Assembly: GCA_030403585.1 (NCBI GenBank)
Contig: JAUEPE010000040.1
Span: 1 to 57,056 of the forward strand
DNA: 57,056 nt
Direction of reading: 5' to 3'
Origin: Frankia sp. RB7
GTDB lineage: Bacteria > Pseudomonadota > Alphaproteobacteria > Rhizobiales > Xanthobacteraceae
The notes below the pieces were generated by a model, which was given only the letters and a program-made list of their open reading frames with translations, was not told the origin of the DNA and ran no database searches. Each line of letters opens with the position of its first letter. The stretch's first letter is position 1. The translations under genes and the position numbers were made by a program. Positions 1 to 8,967 of the stretch are shown one piece after another.

Positions 1-93
1 GTCGACATGACAAATCCCCCGTTTCAACGACGTCCTGATCGTTAAAAGGAGCAACAACCGTGCCAGAATGTCGCGTATTTTGTCGAAAGCTGG

Positions 94-1107
94 CTATTCC
101 GCCGCCTTCGCGGTCTTGCCGAACATGCGGCTTGGTGCCGGGAAGCCGCAGGAGGTGCCGTCGGTGACCTTGACCTCGTCTTCCCATGGCAGCCGGTAGG
201 TGCCCGCGACCATGTCCTGCATGAAGGTGTAGGGGCAGTCCATCGCGCCGCCCTTCACCGCGACATAGCCGCGGTGCCAGAGCTGGTAGATGTTGTTCTC
301 GACGCCCCAGTTGATGCGGGCCTCGCGCACGAGATCGGGCCGCACTTCGGCTGTGATGATCTCGTCGGCGCGGCCGGTGGTGCCGTGCGCCAGCACCGAG
401 CCGTCGAAATTGACGATCATGCCTTCGCCCATGGAATCGAACGACCCATCCGAGCCGCACATGCAGACGTTGGCCGTGACCATCAGGTTCTGGAACGAAT
501 TGGCCTGGTTGGTGAAGCGCCAGGATTCGCGGATCGGCGCGGTGTAGCCGGCGGTGCGGATCATGATCTCGGCGCCCTTGTAGGCACACTCTCGCGCCAT
601 TTCCGGGAACATGCCGTCATGGCAGATGATTAGCGCGATCTTCGCGCCGTTCGGCCCCTCGATCACGGGAATGCCGATGTCGCCCGGCTCCCACGGCTCG
701 ACCGGAATCCAGGGGTGAAGCTTGCGGTAATAGAGCTTGATCTCGCCGTGATCGTCGATGATCAGGCCCGAATTGTAAGGATTGCCGTGCGGATTGAACT
801 CCATGATGGAGAAGCAGCCCCAGATTTTGCTGTCGATGCAGGCCTTCTTGAATGCCGCCACTTCGGGCCCGTCGAGCCGGCACATGATCTCGGGATTGGT
901 GTCCATCGAGAGGCCGTGCAGCGAGTATTCGGGGAACACCACCAGGTCCATGGTGGAGAGATTGCGGCGCGCCTTGCCGACCATCCAGACGATACGCTCG
1001 GTCTGCCTGGCGAGATCGGCCTTCGTCGCGACGATCGGCAATTGCAATTGAACCAGTCCGATGACCACGCCCTCAGGCGATTTGTTCAGCCCGCCAAGCC
1101 CGTTCAT
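94..1107 (-). CDS. amiF: Formamidase (nitrilase superfamily, AmiF type)
   Basis: Predicted to hydrolyse formamide to formate and ammonia in the cytoplasm. The protein has 337 residues, the usual length for AmiF formamidases. The nitrilase-superfamily triad is visible: Glu60 in FPEYS, Lys129 in YYRKLHP and Cys162 in IICHDG. The first and last ORF positions would allow a 26-residue N-terminal extension, but the ATG at 1107 is preceded by AAGGGAG at good spacing and gives the family-like start MNGLGGL, so I chose it. It is divergent from the TetR gene and from the adenine deaminase and purine permease genes behind it; all three enzymatic or transport roles fit scavenging of nitrogen. Closely related aliphatic amidases are the main alternative, but the Glu60 position and overall length favour formamidase. 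Confidence 0.88.
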   Translation of the reverse strand: MNGLGGLNKSPEGVVIGLVQLQLPIVATKADLARQTERIVWMVGKARRNLSTMDLVVFPEYSLHGLSMDTNPEIMCRLDGPEVAAFKKACIDSKIWGCFSIMEFNPHGNPYNSGLIIDDHGEIKLYYRKLHPWIPVEPWEPGDIGIPVIEGPNGAKIALIICHDGMFPEMARECAYKGAEIMIRTAGYTAPIRESWRFTNQANSFQNLMVTANVCMCGSDGSFDSMGEGMIVNFDGSVLAHGTTGRADEIITAEVRPDLVREARINWGVENNIYQLWHRGYVAVKGGAMDCPYTFMQDMVAGTYRLPWEDEVKVTDGTSCGFPAPSRMFGKTAKAAE

Positions 1108-1310
1108 GATCAGCTCCCTTGCCACCCGCGCGGCGCCGTTGCGCGCAGTTCTCGGCAGAGCAAATCCGATTTTGGCAGCGCGCAAAAGTCCATTTTTCAG
1201 GCGGCAGGCGATAGCCGTGCTCGCATGGCCGCCGGCCCCCGGAGCGTGCCGACGCCCATTGTCGCGGCGCGGCGTGCCTCAAGTCTCGGCTTGACCCTCC
1301 AATTTGTCTA

Positions 1311-1328
1311 ATGTCAGACTTATGACAT
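1311..1328. promoter_or_regulatory. Candidate TetR operator over the start of the regulator gene
   Basis: ATGTCA, six bases, TGACAT form a perfect inverted repeat whose right arm contains the first bases of the TetR start codon at 1327. It lies in the divergent region between formamidase and the TetR gene. Autoregulation by the adjacent TetR protein is an inference from position and symmetry only. Confidence 0.4.
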
Positions 1329-1995
1329 GAGTACAGCAAAGCGACATATCGCCAGTCTTCGCGACGAATATGCCGAGATGACGCGACAGCGCATCGTCGC
1401 GGCCTTTGTCGAGACGCTGGAGGATGAAGCGGCCGACGACATTTCCATGGCCGCAGTCGCCAAGCGCGCAAAGGTGGCGGAGCGCACCATCTATCGGCAC
1501 TTCAAGACCCGCGCCGAGCTGTTTGCGGCGGCCGGCGAGTGGATCGAGGACAACGTCTTCAGTTACATTCCCTTCACCTCGCCCGACGAGCTGCCGGATA
1601 TTTTTCGCAAGCTGTGCAAGCGATTTGACCGCCACCCGCATCTGGCGCGCGCCATTGCGATGACGCGGGCGGGCCGCCGGGTGCGCGCCGGCTTCCGGCG
1701 GCACCTGATCGATCAGCATCGCAAGGCGATGGCGCCGCTGGTGCGGCATCTCTCCGCGAAGGAGGTCCGCCAGGCCGAGGCCCTTGCGTCCTATCTTAAC
1801 AACGTGCTGGCCTGGAATGCGATGCGTGAGGACTTTGGCATGTCCAGCGTCGAGGTCGCCGATGCGGTCGAGTGGGCGCTCACGACTCTTTTGAACGATG
1901 TCCGTCAGCGCGATGCCGCCGCGGCGCGCAGCGGCAAGGTCGGCAAATCGCCGCGCAAGCGAACCACGGCGGGCGAAAACACCGGCGTAGAGTGA
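1327..1995 (+). CDS. TetR/AcrR family transcriptional regulator
   Basis: A 222-residue DNA-binding repressor. The N-terminal TetR helix-turn-helix is visible at about residues 17-60 (MAAVAKRAKVAERTIYRHFK), followed by an alpha-helical ligand domain and a basic, Arg/Lys-rich tail. There is no strong Shine-Dalgarno sequence before the ATG at 1327, so translation may be leaderless or start differently. It sits between the divergent formamidase gene and the adenine deaminase and permease genes 8 nt downstream, so it probably controls this nitrogen-scavenging set. A palindrome overlapping its own start codon could be its operator. The ligand is unknown; a purine or an amide would fit the context. 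Confidence 0.85.
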   Translation: MSTAKRHIASLRDEYAEMTRQRIVAAFVETLEDEAADDISMAAVAKRAKVAERTIYRHFKTRAELFAAAGEWIEDNVFSYIPFTSPDELPDIFRKLCKRFDRHPHLARAIAMTRAGRRVRAGFRRHLIDQHRKAMAPLVRHLSAKEVRQAEALASYLNNVLAWNAMREDFGMSSVEVADAVEWALTTLLNDVRQRDAAAARSGKVGKSPRKRTTAGENTGVE

Positions 1996-2003
1996 GGCAG
2001 ACC

Positions 2004-3869
2004 ATGAATGCGATTCCCGACGACCTCCTGATCAACGCGCCCGACGAGGTTCGCATCCGTCAGGATCTGGTGCTGACGGCGCTCGGCCGGCGCCCGGCCG
2101 ATCGCTCCTTGCGGGTCGGCAGATTGCTCGATGTGCACAGCCGCACGTGGAGCGAGGATCAGGAGATCGTCTTCAAGGGCCGGCGCATTGCATGGGTCGG
2201 ACCGGCCGGCAGCTATCCCGGCGAGGTCCGCGAGCGCGTGCATCGGCCGGATCTCGCAGCCGTCCCCGGCTTCGGCGAGGTGCACAAGCACATCGAAAGT
2301 TCGCATCTGACGCCGGAGTGGGAGGCGGCGCTGGTGCTGCCGCATGGCAATACCTGGACCTGCGAGGCAAGCCACGAGTTCTCCAATGTCAACGGCGCCC
2401 GCAATCTCGAATTCTGGTTCGAAGCACGCCGCCGCGGCTCGCCGCTCAAGATATTTCCGCAGCCGGGATCGGCGGTGCCGCCAACGGCCTACGAATGGGG
2501 TGGCGGCTGGTATGGCCACGACGAGCAGGCTCGCTTCATGGCCGAGAGCCTGATGGTCACCGGGCTCGACGAGGTCATGGATTGGCCGGCGGTGTGGAAT
2601 CCCGACAATCCCTCCTACAAGCGGCTCTGGGGCATGATCGAAGCGACGTTCGCAGCGCGCGGCGTCGTCGAAGGCCATGCTTCTGGCTTGCGGGATCTAC
2701 CCTCCATCAACGCTTTTGCTGCGGCCGGGCTCGCCTCCGACCACGAGGTGCAGACGCCGGAGGAGACCTGGGACAAGCTCAACCGCGGCTTGTTCATCGA
2801 GCTGCGTGTCTATGCCATGGATGAAATCGTCAAATGGCTCCTCGCGAAGGGTTTGCAAGACTGGTCGCAGATTGCGTTCACGACTGATGACCGCAGTGCC
2901 AGCCACACGCTCGAGCTCGGCGCGAGTGATCACAATGCACGGGTCGCGATCGAGGCCGGTCTTGCGCCCGAGATCGCAATCCAGTGTCTCACGATCAACC
3001 CGGCGCGGCATATGCGCATCACGCCGTTCGTGGGGAGTCTGGCGCCAGGGCGTTTCGGTGATGTCGTGCTGCTCTCCGACGTCACCAAGCTCACGATCGC
3101 CGAAGTGTGGGCCGATGGCGCGCAGGTCTCCGAGGGCAAGCGCTATCTTGGTCAGGTGCCTGAAATCCAGTGGCCGGATTGGGCAACGAAGACGGTCAAC
3201 ATCAAGCGTTCGATCAATCCTGAGGATTTCGAGCTGCGGGCCGAGTCCGGCCGCAGCACGATGAAGGCGGCGGTGATCCGTCCCTTCCATTGGCATCCCG
3301 AATTCTACACCCTCGAGCTCCCGGTGCGTGACGGTGCCGTGCAGCGCGACGAGAGCGAGGCCATCACCAAATTCGCCATCGTCGATCGCTTTTCCGGCGA
3401 TGGGCGCGTCGCAAAGATGTTTTGGCGCGGCTGCGGTCCGCGCACGCCGGAGACGGCTGTTGCCTGCTCGGTGGCGCACGACAAGCACAACATCTGGGTG
3501 GTGGGCTCGTCCGACGCGGCGATGGCAAAGGCGGTCAACGCGCTGATCGAGCTTCAAGGCGGCTGGGCGCTGGTGCGCGATGGCGAGCTCGTTGCCACCG
3601 TGCGTTTCGAGGTCGGCGGGCTGATGAGCTGTCGTTCGGCGCAAGCGCTCGATGCCGAGATGCAGGCGCTTTATGCGGAAGGTCGCAAGGTCGACTGGAT
3701 GTACGAGCCGACGTTCCGGCCGCGCTGGTATCCGGGATTCCCGGAGAGGCTCATGTTTGCGACGCTGACCTGTGCGCCCTGGAGCTGGGTGCTGGTGGCG
3801 CCGTGCGAGCAGGCGCCGCTTGGTTTCATCAACGTGCAGACCGGCGAAGCGCATCCGGTGGTCTGGTAG
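2004..3869 (+). CDS. ade: Adenine deaminase-like amidohydrolase
   Basis: Predicted to deaminate adenine to hypoxanthine and ammonia. The 621-residue protein has the amidohydrolase metal motif HKHIESS near residue 94, then conserved stretches GHASG, ASDHE and FTTDDRS, and an adenine-deaminase C-terminal domain after about residue 400. The ATG at 2004 gives MNAIPDDLL and is used instead of an upstream overlap with the TetR gene; the spacing to the TetR stop is 8 nt, consistent with co-transcription. The residue between the two metal-binding histidines is Lys (HKH) rather than the commoner Val or Ile. The permease 13 nt downstream fits purine uptake followed by deamination. A related 6-aminopurine or aminopterin deaminase activity cannot be excluded. 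Confidence 0.82.
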   Translation: MNAIPDDLLINAPDEVRIRQDLVLTALGRRPADRSLRVGRLLDVHSRTWSEDQEIVFKGRRIAWVGPAGSYPGEVRERVHRPDLAAVPGFGEVHKHIESSHLTPEWEAALVLPHGNTWTCEASHEFSNVNGARNLEFWFEARRRGSPLKIFPQPGSAVPPTAYEWGGGWYGHDEQARFMAESLMVTGLDEVMDWPAVWNPDNPSYKRLWGMIEATFAARGVVEGHASGLRDLPSINAFAAAGLASDHEVQTPEETWDKLNRGLFIELRVYAMDEIVKWLLAKGLQDWSQIAFTTDDRSASHTLELGASDHNARVAIEAGLAPEIAIQCLTINPARHMRITPFVGSLAPGRFGDVVLLSDVTKLTIAEVWADGAQVSEGKRYLGQVPEIQWPDWATKTVNIKRSINPEDFELRAESGRSTMKAAVIRPFHWHPEFYTLELPVRDGAVQRDESEAITKFAIVDRFSGDGRVAKMFWRGCGPRTPETAVACSVAHDKHNIWVVGSSDAAMAKAVNALIELQGGWALVRDGELVATVRFEVGGLMSCRSAQALDAEMQALYAEGRKVDWMYEPTFRPRWYPGFPERLMFATLTCAPWSWVLVAPCEQAPLGFINVQTGEAHPVVW

Positions 3870-3882
3870 GGGGAGGACTGAG

Positions 3883-5274
3883 ATGAACGAAATGACGAAG
3901 CCGCAAGCCACTCCCGCCGAGCCGGCACCGCCCTCAGCCTCGGGACTGCTTGATCGCACCTTTGGCCTCACCGAGCGTGGCACCAGCGTCAGCCGCGAGG
4001 TGATGGCCGGCGCGACAACGTTCGCGGCGATGGCCTATATCATCGCCGTCAACCCTGCGATCATGTCCAACGCCGGGATGGATCGTGCCGATCTTGTCAG
4101 CGCGACCGCGCTCGCCGCGATCGTCGGCTCGGTGATGATGGGGCTGTGGGCCAATCTACCGCTTGCGGTGGCGCCCGCGATGGGTTCGAACGTCATCTTC
4201 ACCTATGTCATCGTCAAGCAGATGGGGATGCCCTGGCAGGGCGCTCTCGCCATGGTCGCCTTCACCGGCGTGCTGTTCCTGATCCTCAGCCTGTCGAAGC
4301 TGCGCGAGAAGGTCGCGAAGGACGTGCCGGAAGCGCTGAAGATCGGCATCCAGGCGGCGGTCGGTACTCTCATCGTCTTCATCGCGCTACGGGGCGCCGG
4401 GTTCGTGGTCCAGAATCCGTCAACTTACATCGCCATGGGCTCCTTGCGCAGCCCGCCGGTGCTGCTGACGCTGTTCGGTCTCCTGCTCACGCCGGTGCTT
4501 GTGGTGCGTCGGGTGCCGGCGGCGCTGATCCTGTCGATCGCGGTGCTCACGCTGATCGGTTTCTTCGTGCCCGGCACCAACGGCAAAATGGTGACATCAG
4601 TGCCGTCAGCCATCATGACGTGGCCGCGCTGGCCGACCAGCACCTTCATGGCGCTCGACATCGGTTATCTCTTCAGCCATTTCGTCGTCGCCCTGCCGCT
4701 GCTGTTCTATTTCCTGTGCGCCGAATTCTTCTCGACGCTGGGCACGCTGATCGGCGTGACGGGAGCCGCCAATTTGCGCAAGCCGGACGGCTCGATCCCG
4801 AATGCCACCGCCGCATTTGCGACCGATGCGACGGCTTCCATCGTCGGGCCGCTGCTCGGAACCTCCGTCGTCACGGCCTATATCGAATCCATCACCGGCG
4901 TGCAGGCCGGCGGTCGCACCGGCCTGACCTCGTTGACCGTCGCGGGATTCTTCTTCCTTGCGTTGTTCTTCTGGCCGATCTTCGTCATCATCCCGGCGCA
5001 AGCGACCGCGCCCGCATTGGTGCTGGTCGGCGTGCTCATGATGCAAGGCCTTGCCCGCATCGACATGACCGATCTCGCCAACGCAGTTCCGATCGTGCTG
5101 ACGCTGCTGGTCACCGTGCTGACCAATAACCTCATCAACGGAATGGCGCTGGGCACGCTGAGCTACATCGCTCTCGAAGTGGCCGTCGGCCGGCGGTCGC
5201 AGATTCCGGCGATGGTGTGGGGACTGGGGGTCGTATTCGTCGCATACGCGATCGTGACCGCACAGATATTCTGA
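3883..5274 (+). CDS. NCS2/AzgA-type purine permease
   Basis: A 463-residue inner-membrane permease with about 12-14 hydrophobic segments. The N-terminal signature TERGTSVSREVMAGATTFAA and the segment AYIIAVNPAIMSNAGMD are typical of the AzgA (COG2252, PbuG/AdeP) branch of NCS2 transporters, which carry adenine, guanine or hypoxanthine by proton symport. The ATG at 3883 is preceded by GGGGGAGGA; an upstream in-frame start would lie inside the adenine deaminase gene. It directly follows that gene, which supports adenine or hypoxanthine as substrate. No terminator is evident before the convergent small gene that ends 9 nt downstream. Confidence 0.88.
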   Translation: MNEMTKPQATPAEPAPPSASGLLDRTFGLTERGTSVSREVMAGATTFAAMAYIIAVNPAIMSNAGMDRADLVSATALAAIVGSVMMGLWANLPLAVAPAMGSNVIFTYVIVKQMGMPWQGALAMVAFTGVLFLILSLSKLREKVAKDVPEALKIGIQAAVGTLIVFIALRGAGFVVQNPSTYIAMGSLRSPPVLLTLFGLLLTPVLVVRRVPAALILSIAVLTLIGFFVPGTNGKMVTSVPSAIMTWPRWPTSTFMALDIGYLFSHFVVALPLLFYFLCAEFFSTLGTLIGVTGAANLRKPDGSIPNATAAFATDATASIVGPLLGTSVVTAYIESITGVQAGGRTGLTSLTVAGFFFLALFFWPIFVIIPAQATAPALVLVGVLMMQGLARIDMTDLANAVPIVLTLLVTVLTNNLINGMALGTLSYIALEVAVGRRSQIPAMVWGLGVVFVAYAIVTAQIF

Positions 5275-5282
5275 CGCGCAGG

Positions 5283-5504
5283 CTAAGCTGCGAGGTCCAG
5301 CAATCGGCACGATCCGCGCACCAGCACTTTGCGTCCGATGGGAGTCATCGCGGGCACGCCATCATCAACGACAACGAGACCAAGCTTGACGAGACTGTCG
5401 ACGAGATAGGCCTTAGAGAGGCGATTGTTCGCTGCGGGGGTACGAAGTGTGCGCAGGGCTGCCCATTGGTCCGGCGAAAGATCGAAGTCGAAATCGTCGT
5501 TCAT
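5283..5504 (-). CDS. Small winged-helix-like hypothetical protein
   Basis: A 73-residue acidic-to-neutral protein, not recognised by name. The order helix-rich N-terminus, then GLVVVDDGVPAMTPIGRK, resembles a minimal winged helix (recognition helix followed by a two-strand wing), and a similar pattern occurs in the protein at 34373-34564. It converges on the purine permease gene with an 8-nt gap. A DNA-binding role is only a structural guess. Confidence 0.6.
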   Translation of the reverse strand: MNDDFDFDLSPDQWAALRTLRTPAANNRLSKAYLVDSLVKLGLVVVDDGVPAMTPIGRKVLVRGSCRLLDLAA

Positions 5505-5855
5505 GTTACCTCAAGCGATAGTCACGTTCGCGCGCCCCTGTTAGCGGCGCTGCATGAAGACCATGCGACGACAATGAGTCGGGAATTCGGTGGGCTGTTT
5601 AGAACCTCTCTTCACGAATTGCCGCAGTCTATTGCGCCACAATAGTTAAGATCGCTCGGATACGATTATCGTCCCGATCATTGATCACTAATTGATGATC
5701 GTTACTTGATGTTGCGCTGCGACGGCCGCAGTGCATGGGAAGCGTTGCTGTCTCATTCTTCGTCGCGATATGCACAGAAACGGTGAGACGCTGGGTTCGT
5801 GATTCTGCTAGGCTGATTCGCGGGAATGGCTTCACACGACAAGGAGTGTGAGTGC
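5505..5855. other. Gene-free stretch
   Basis: About 350 bases without a convincing gene. The part around 5640-5730 is AT-richer than its surroundings and holds a loose inverted repeat (GATCAT at 5676-5681 and ATGATC at 5695-5700). Short open frames here have no ribosome-binding site and no family resemblance. It probably contains promoters for the two flanking small genes. Confidence 0.4.
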
Positions 5856-6038
5856 ATGAACAGGCTGGTCGAAATTCGTAGTCAGGAATCCCTGTGCCGT
5901 GAGCGTGCCGCGCTCGATTTTGAGCGTCGGGTTTTCTGGCTTACGCAAGCCCAGGAATGGGAACAGCGCGCGCTCGACGAAATTGCCTATCACTTTCGCG
6001 AGTGTAATGTCGTCCACATGGAGCTTGCGCCAAGCTGA
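5856..6038 (+). CDS. Small hypothetical protein
   Basis: A 60-residue, mostly alpha-helical protein rich in Glu and Arg. The ATG at 5856 is chosen because AAGGAG lies 9 nt upstream; the longer frame starting at 5826 has no such site. No family was recognised. It is followed after 21 nt by the end of the convergent VWA-domain gene. Confidence 0.55.
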   Translation: MNRLVEIRSQESLCRERAALDFERRVFWLTQAQEWEQRALDEIAYHFRECNVVHMELAPS

Positions 6039-6059
6039 CGTCAGCCGTGAGCTGAGGAC

Positions 6060-7439
6060 TTACTGGTAAGTCGCAACGATATCGGAGACCGCGCGCTCGA
6101 GCTGCTGCGCGGTGGCGCATTGCCGCACCACGCTGCAAAAGGTCGCATAGCGCGGCATCTCGGAATCGCCAAAGCCCCAGGCGAGCCGTCCTTCGGGGTT
6201 GAGCCAGACCAGCCGCTTCGAGCGTTCGGAGACGCGGCGCAGGATGTCTGCGCGCGGGTCGAGATTGTTGCTGCGGGCGTCGCCGAGCACGATCACCGTG
6301 GTCTGCGGCGTCAACGTGCTCATGAAATCTTTTTCGAAATCGACCAGCGAGGAGCCGTAATCGGACGAGCCGAAGCCGACCTTGGACATGATTTCGGCCA
6401 TCGCCTCTTCAGGCGACTTCTTCTCCAGGATCTCGCTGACCCCGATCAGATGCGACGAGAATGCGAAGGAGTGGACGTCGTCCACGACCTCATGCAGCGA
6501 GTGGATCAGGAGCAGGAAGAAGTCCGAGACCTGCGCCACCGAGCCGGAGACGTCGCAGATCGCCACGATCTTTGGCCGGTCGCGATGCTTGCGCTTCCAT
6601 GCGGTGAGAAAGGGTATGCCGCCCCACGCAGCGTTGCGGCGCAGCGTGCGGCGCACGTCGAGATGGCCGCGACGCTGACGCTTGCGCGGCTTCGAATAGC
6701 GCTCGCGCAGGCGGCGCGCGATCTGGCGGATGAGAGCGCGCATCTCCGCCACCTGACGCCGCTCGATACGGGCGAGAGGCGCATTGCGCAGGATTTCGTT
6801 GCGGAGGTTTTCGGCTTCCTCGCGGGCATAGAGCGCAAGCCCCTGCGAGACGGTATCACGCACCGCTTCACGCAAGGCGTCCAGTGCACCGCGAAGACGC
6901 TCAGCCAGCGACGGATTGGTCGTGGCGAGTTCGTCAAGATCGTCGCGCAGGCGTTGAAGGCCCATGGCGTCGAGGATGCGGCTGGAGAAGATGCCGCGTT
7001 GGGTGGAGTAGCGAATGTCGGACAGGGAGGCCGCGCCGGAGGCGCTGGCAACCGCAGCTGAGATTGCATTGCGGTCCTGAGACAGCAGCATCTGCGCAAG
7101 CGGGCCCAATCCGCCGGCTGGCTGACCTCCGCCTGCTTCGCTGGCCGAGCCGGACGAGGGCAACTGATCAGAGTCCTCCGAGGCGTCGTCATCGTTGTCG
7201 GCCTCAGGCCGCTCTTCGCGCGGCTCGGGCTGGCTGAAGAACAGATCAAAGCAGTCGCCGAGCGCGAGCTTCTCGTCCTGCGACTTGGCGAGCGTCAGAA
7301 GCAGTGCGTCGCGCAGGATGGTGCGGTCGGTGAGACCGACCTGCGCGACGGCGCGCATCGCATCGATGCTTTCGGCGGGCGAGACATGGACGCCGGCCCC
7401 GCGCGCCGCCCGAAAGAAACGATGGAGGTTCTCGCGCAT
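6060..7439 (-). CDS. VWA domain-containing CoxE-like protein
   Basis: A 459-residue cytoplasmic protein. A von Willebrand A fold lies at about residues 275-450: the MIDAS-type motif DVSGSV is clear, as is a later Asp in VLGDARSN. The N-terminal half is helical with an acidic linker (about residues 75-110, rich in Glu, Asp and Ser). It is encoded 6 nt downstream of a MoxR-type ATPase on the same strand; MoxR and VWA proteins are known to act together as chaperones that insert metals or assemble complexes, for example CoxD and CoxE for the Mo/Cu CO dehydrogenase. No cox genes are near, so the client is unknown. Confidence 0.82.
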   Translation of the reverse strand: MRENLHRFFRAARGAGVHVSPAESIDAMRAVAQVGLTDRTILRDALLLTLAKSQDEKLALGDCFDLFFSQPEPREERPEADNDDDASEDSDQLPSSGSASEAGGGQPAGGLGPLAQMLLSQDRNAISAAVASASGAASLSDIRYSTQRGIFSSRILDAMGLQRLRDDLDELATTNPSLAERLRGALDALREAVRDTVSQGLALYAREEAENLRNEILRNAPLARIERRQVAEMRALIRQIARRLRERYSKPRKRQRRGHLDVRRTLRRNAAWGGIPFLTAWKRKHRDRPKIVAICDVSGSVAQVSDFFLLLIHSLHEVVDDVHSFAFSSHLIGVSEILEKKSPEEAMAEIMSKVGFGSSDYGSSLVDFEKDFMSTLTPQTTVIVLGDARSNNLDPRADILRRVSERSKRLVWLNPEGRLAWGFGDSEMPRYATFCSVVRQCATAQQLERAVSDIVATYQ

Positions 7440-7445
7440 CGGGCG

Positions 7446-8393
7446 TCAACCGAAGACGTTGGATCGTGATGCCTTGGCGATGAACGTCGTGATCTGGGGG
7501 TGAGCAGCCTCGATGTCGGCCTCGTATTTCAGGAGCACGTTGAGGGTGTCCCTGACGATCTCGGTGTCGAGTTCGGTGGCCTGCAGCAGCACCAGCACGC
7601 GCGCCCAGTCGATCGTCTCGCTGACTGAAGGCAGCTTCTTCAAATCCAGTGAGCGGATCTCGTGGATGAAGCCGACCATCTGCCGGCGCAGCGTCTGCGA
7701 GATGTTCGGCACGCGGCTCTCGACGATGCGCTCTTCCAGCCGCTGCTCGGGGAAGCCGATGTGCAGATGCAGGCAGCGCCGCTTCAAGGCGTCGCCGAGA
7801 TCGCGCTCGCTGTTGGAGGTGAGGATCACCGTCGGTGGCGTGACCGCCGAGACGGTGCCGAGCTCCGGGATCGTGACCTGGAAGTCCGAGAGGATTTCCA
7901 GCAGCAGCGATTCGAATTCGGCATCCGACTTGTCGATCTCGTCGATCAGGAGCACGCAGCCGCCCGGCTGCTCCAGTGCCTGGAGCAGGGGACGCGGCTC
8001 GACGAATTCCTTGGAGAAGAACACGTCGCCGAAATCGTGAAGCTGTTCGAGCGCGGCGTGCAGCGTCTGCGCGCCGCCAAGGACTTCGCCGAGCTTATCT
8101 TTCAGGATCTGCGTATAGAGCAGCTGCTTGGCGTATTTCCACTCATAGAGCGCCTTGGCCTCGTCGAGGCCTTCGTAGCACTGCAGGCGGATCATCTTCA
8201 GGCCGCGCCAGGCGGCAATCGCCTTGGCAAGCTCAGTCTTGCCGACGCCCGCAGGGCCCTCGACCAGGATCGGCTTTTCGATCTGCTGCGACAAATAGAC
8301 GGCGGTCGCGATCTGCCGGCTCGCGATATAGCCTTGCGCGGCGAGGCCGCTCTCCACTGCCTCGATCGAGGTCGAGGCCTTCTGTTCAGCCAC
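7446..8393 (-). CDS. MoxR-family AAA ATPase (CoxD-like)
   Basis: A predicted AAA+ ATPase that works with the VWA protein encoded 6 nt downstream. Walker A is GPAGVGKTE, Walker B is LLIDEID, sensor 1 is ILTSNSERD, and an arginine-rich segment DALKRRC follows. I place the start at the GTG at 8393, preceded by GGGAG about 13 nt upstream, giving 315 residues beginning VAEQKAS; a TTG at 8456 would add 21 residues but has no better site. Proteins of this class remodel or metallate partner enzymes. Start choice is the least certain part. Confidence 0.82.
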   Translation of the reverse strand: MAEQKASTSIEAVESGLAAQGYIASRQIATAVYLSQQIEKPILVEGPAGVGKTELAKAIAAWRGLKMIRLQCYEGLDEAKALYEWKYAKQLLYTQILKDKLGEVLGGAQTLHAALEQLHDFGDVFFSKEFVEPRPLLQALEQPGGCVLLIDEIDKSDAEFESLLLEILSDFQVTIPELGTVSAVTPPTVILTSNSERDLGDALKRRCLHLHIGFPEQRLEERIVESRVPNISQTLRRQMVGFIHEIRSLDLKKLPSVSETIDWARVLVLLQATELDTEIVRDTLNVLLKYEADIEAAHPQITTFIAKASRSNVFG

Positions 8394-8540
8394 GAAAGGG
8401 CGCTCCCAAAGGTCTTGCTTGAGGCTTGTTCTGCCTGCGTTCCCGGCAAAGAACAAGCCTCGTTTGGGACGGGCCTGATCCGCGCTGACGGCTGCTTTTT
8501 CCGTTCAGCGCAAATACTTAACGGGCGACTTATGGTGCGG

Positions 8541-8741
8541 TCAGTGCCGCAGCAGCTCCGGCTTGCGGATGGTCTGCCTGACCTCGGCGCCGCAATCGGC
8601 GCATTCGTAGACGAAGTCGATCTTGGCAAGGCTCCAGTGCGGCTCGACCTCGCGCACATACATCGGCAGGAACCCCATGCATGTCGGGCAAATCACAGGC
8701 GCGATTTCGATATCCTGATGATGCTGTACATAAGCTGGCAT
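8541..8741 (-). CDS. Small zinc-ribbon hypothetical protein
   Basis: A 66-residue protein with two CxxC knuckles: Cys18 and Cys21 in ICPTCMG, Cys47 and Cys50 in ECADCGAE. This spacing is typical of a zinc ribbon. The ATG at 8741 is preceded by GGAGAG at good spacing. It lies upstream of and on the same strand as the MoxR/VWA pair, about 150 nt away, and is divergent from the quinone oxidoreductase gene. The function is unknown; nucleic-acid or protein binding through the ribbon is possible. Confidence 0.68.
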   Translation of the reverse strand: MPAYVQHHQDIEIAPVICPTCMGFLPMYVREVEPHWSLAKIDFVYECADCGAEVRQTIRKPELLRH

Positions 8742-8967
8742 CTCGGCTCTCCTTCGCAGGCGACCACCAAACCCCGCGCAAAGGCTACTGCCGGTCGCGC
8801 AGATGCCGTCATCAACTCTTTCGAACAGAGGCGGAACGGCGGGGGTTTGTTGTTCGCTGTGACATTCTTGTTACGTCTCTGTACTGTAACGGGCGGACCA
8901 AATGCCTATTTCACGGGGCGATCCGGTTCTCGGACATTCATTGCAACGATATAAGGGAGCAACGCCC

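Noticed and set aside
61..204. GTG-started plus-strand frame after AAGGAG near the left edge
   Set aside because: Overlaps the formamidase gene antisense and encodes a short Cys/Arg-rich peptide; more likely chance.
5629..5835. Minus-strand frame of 68 codons
   Set aside because: Lacks ribosome-binding site and recognisable features; lies in an AT-rich intergenic stretch.
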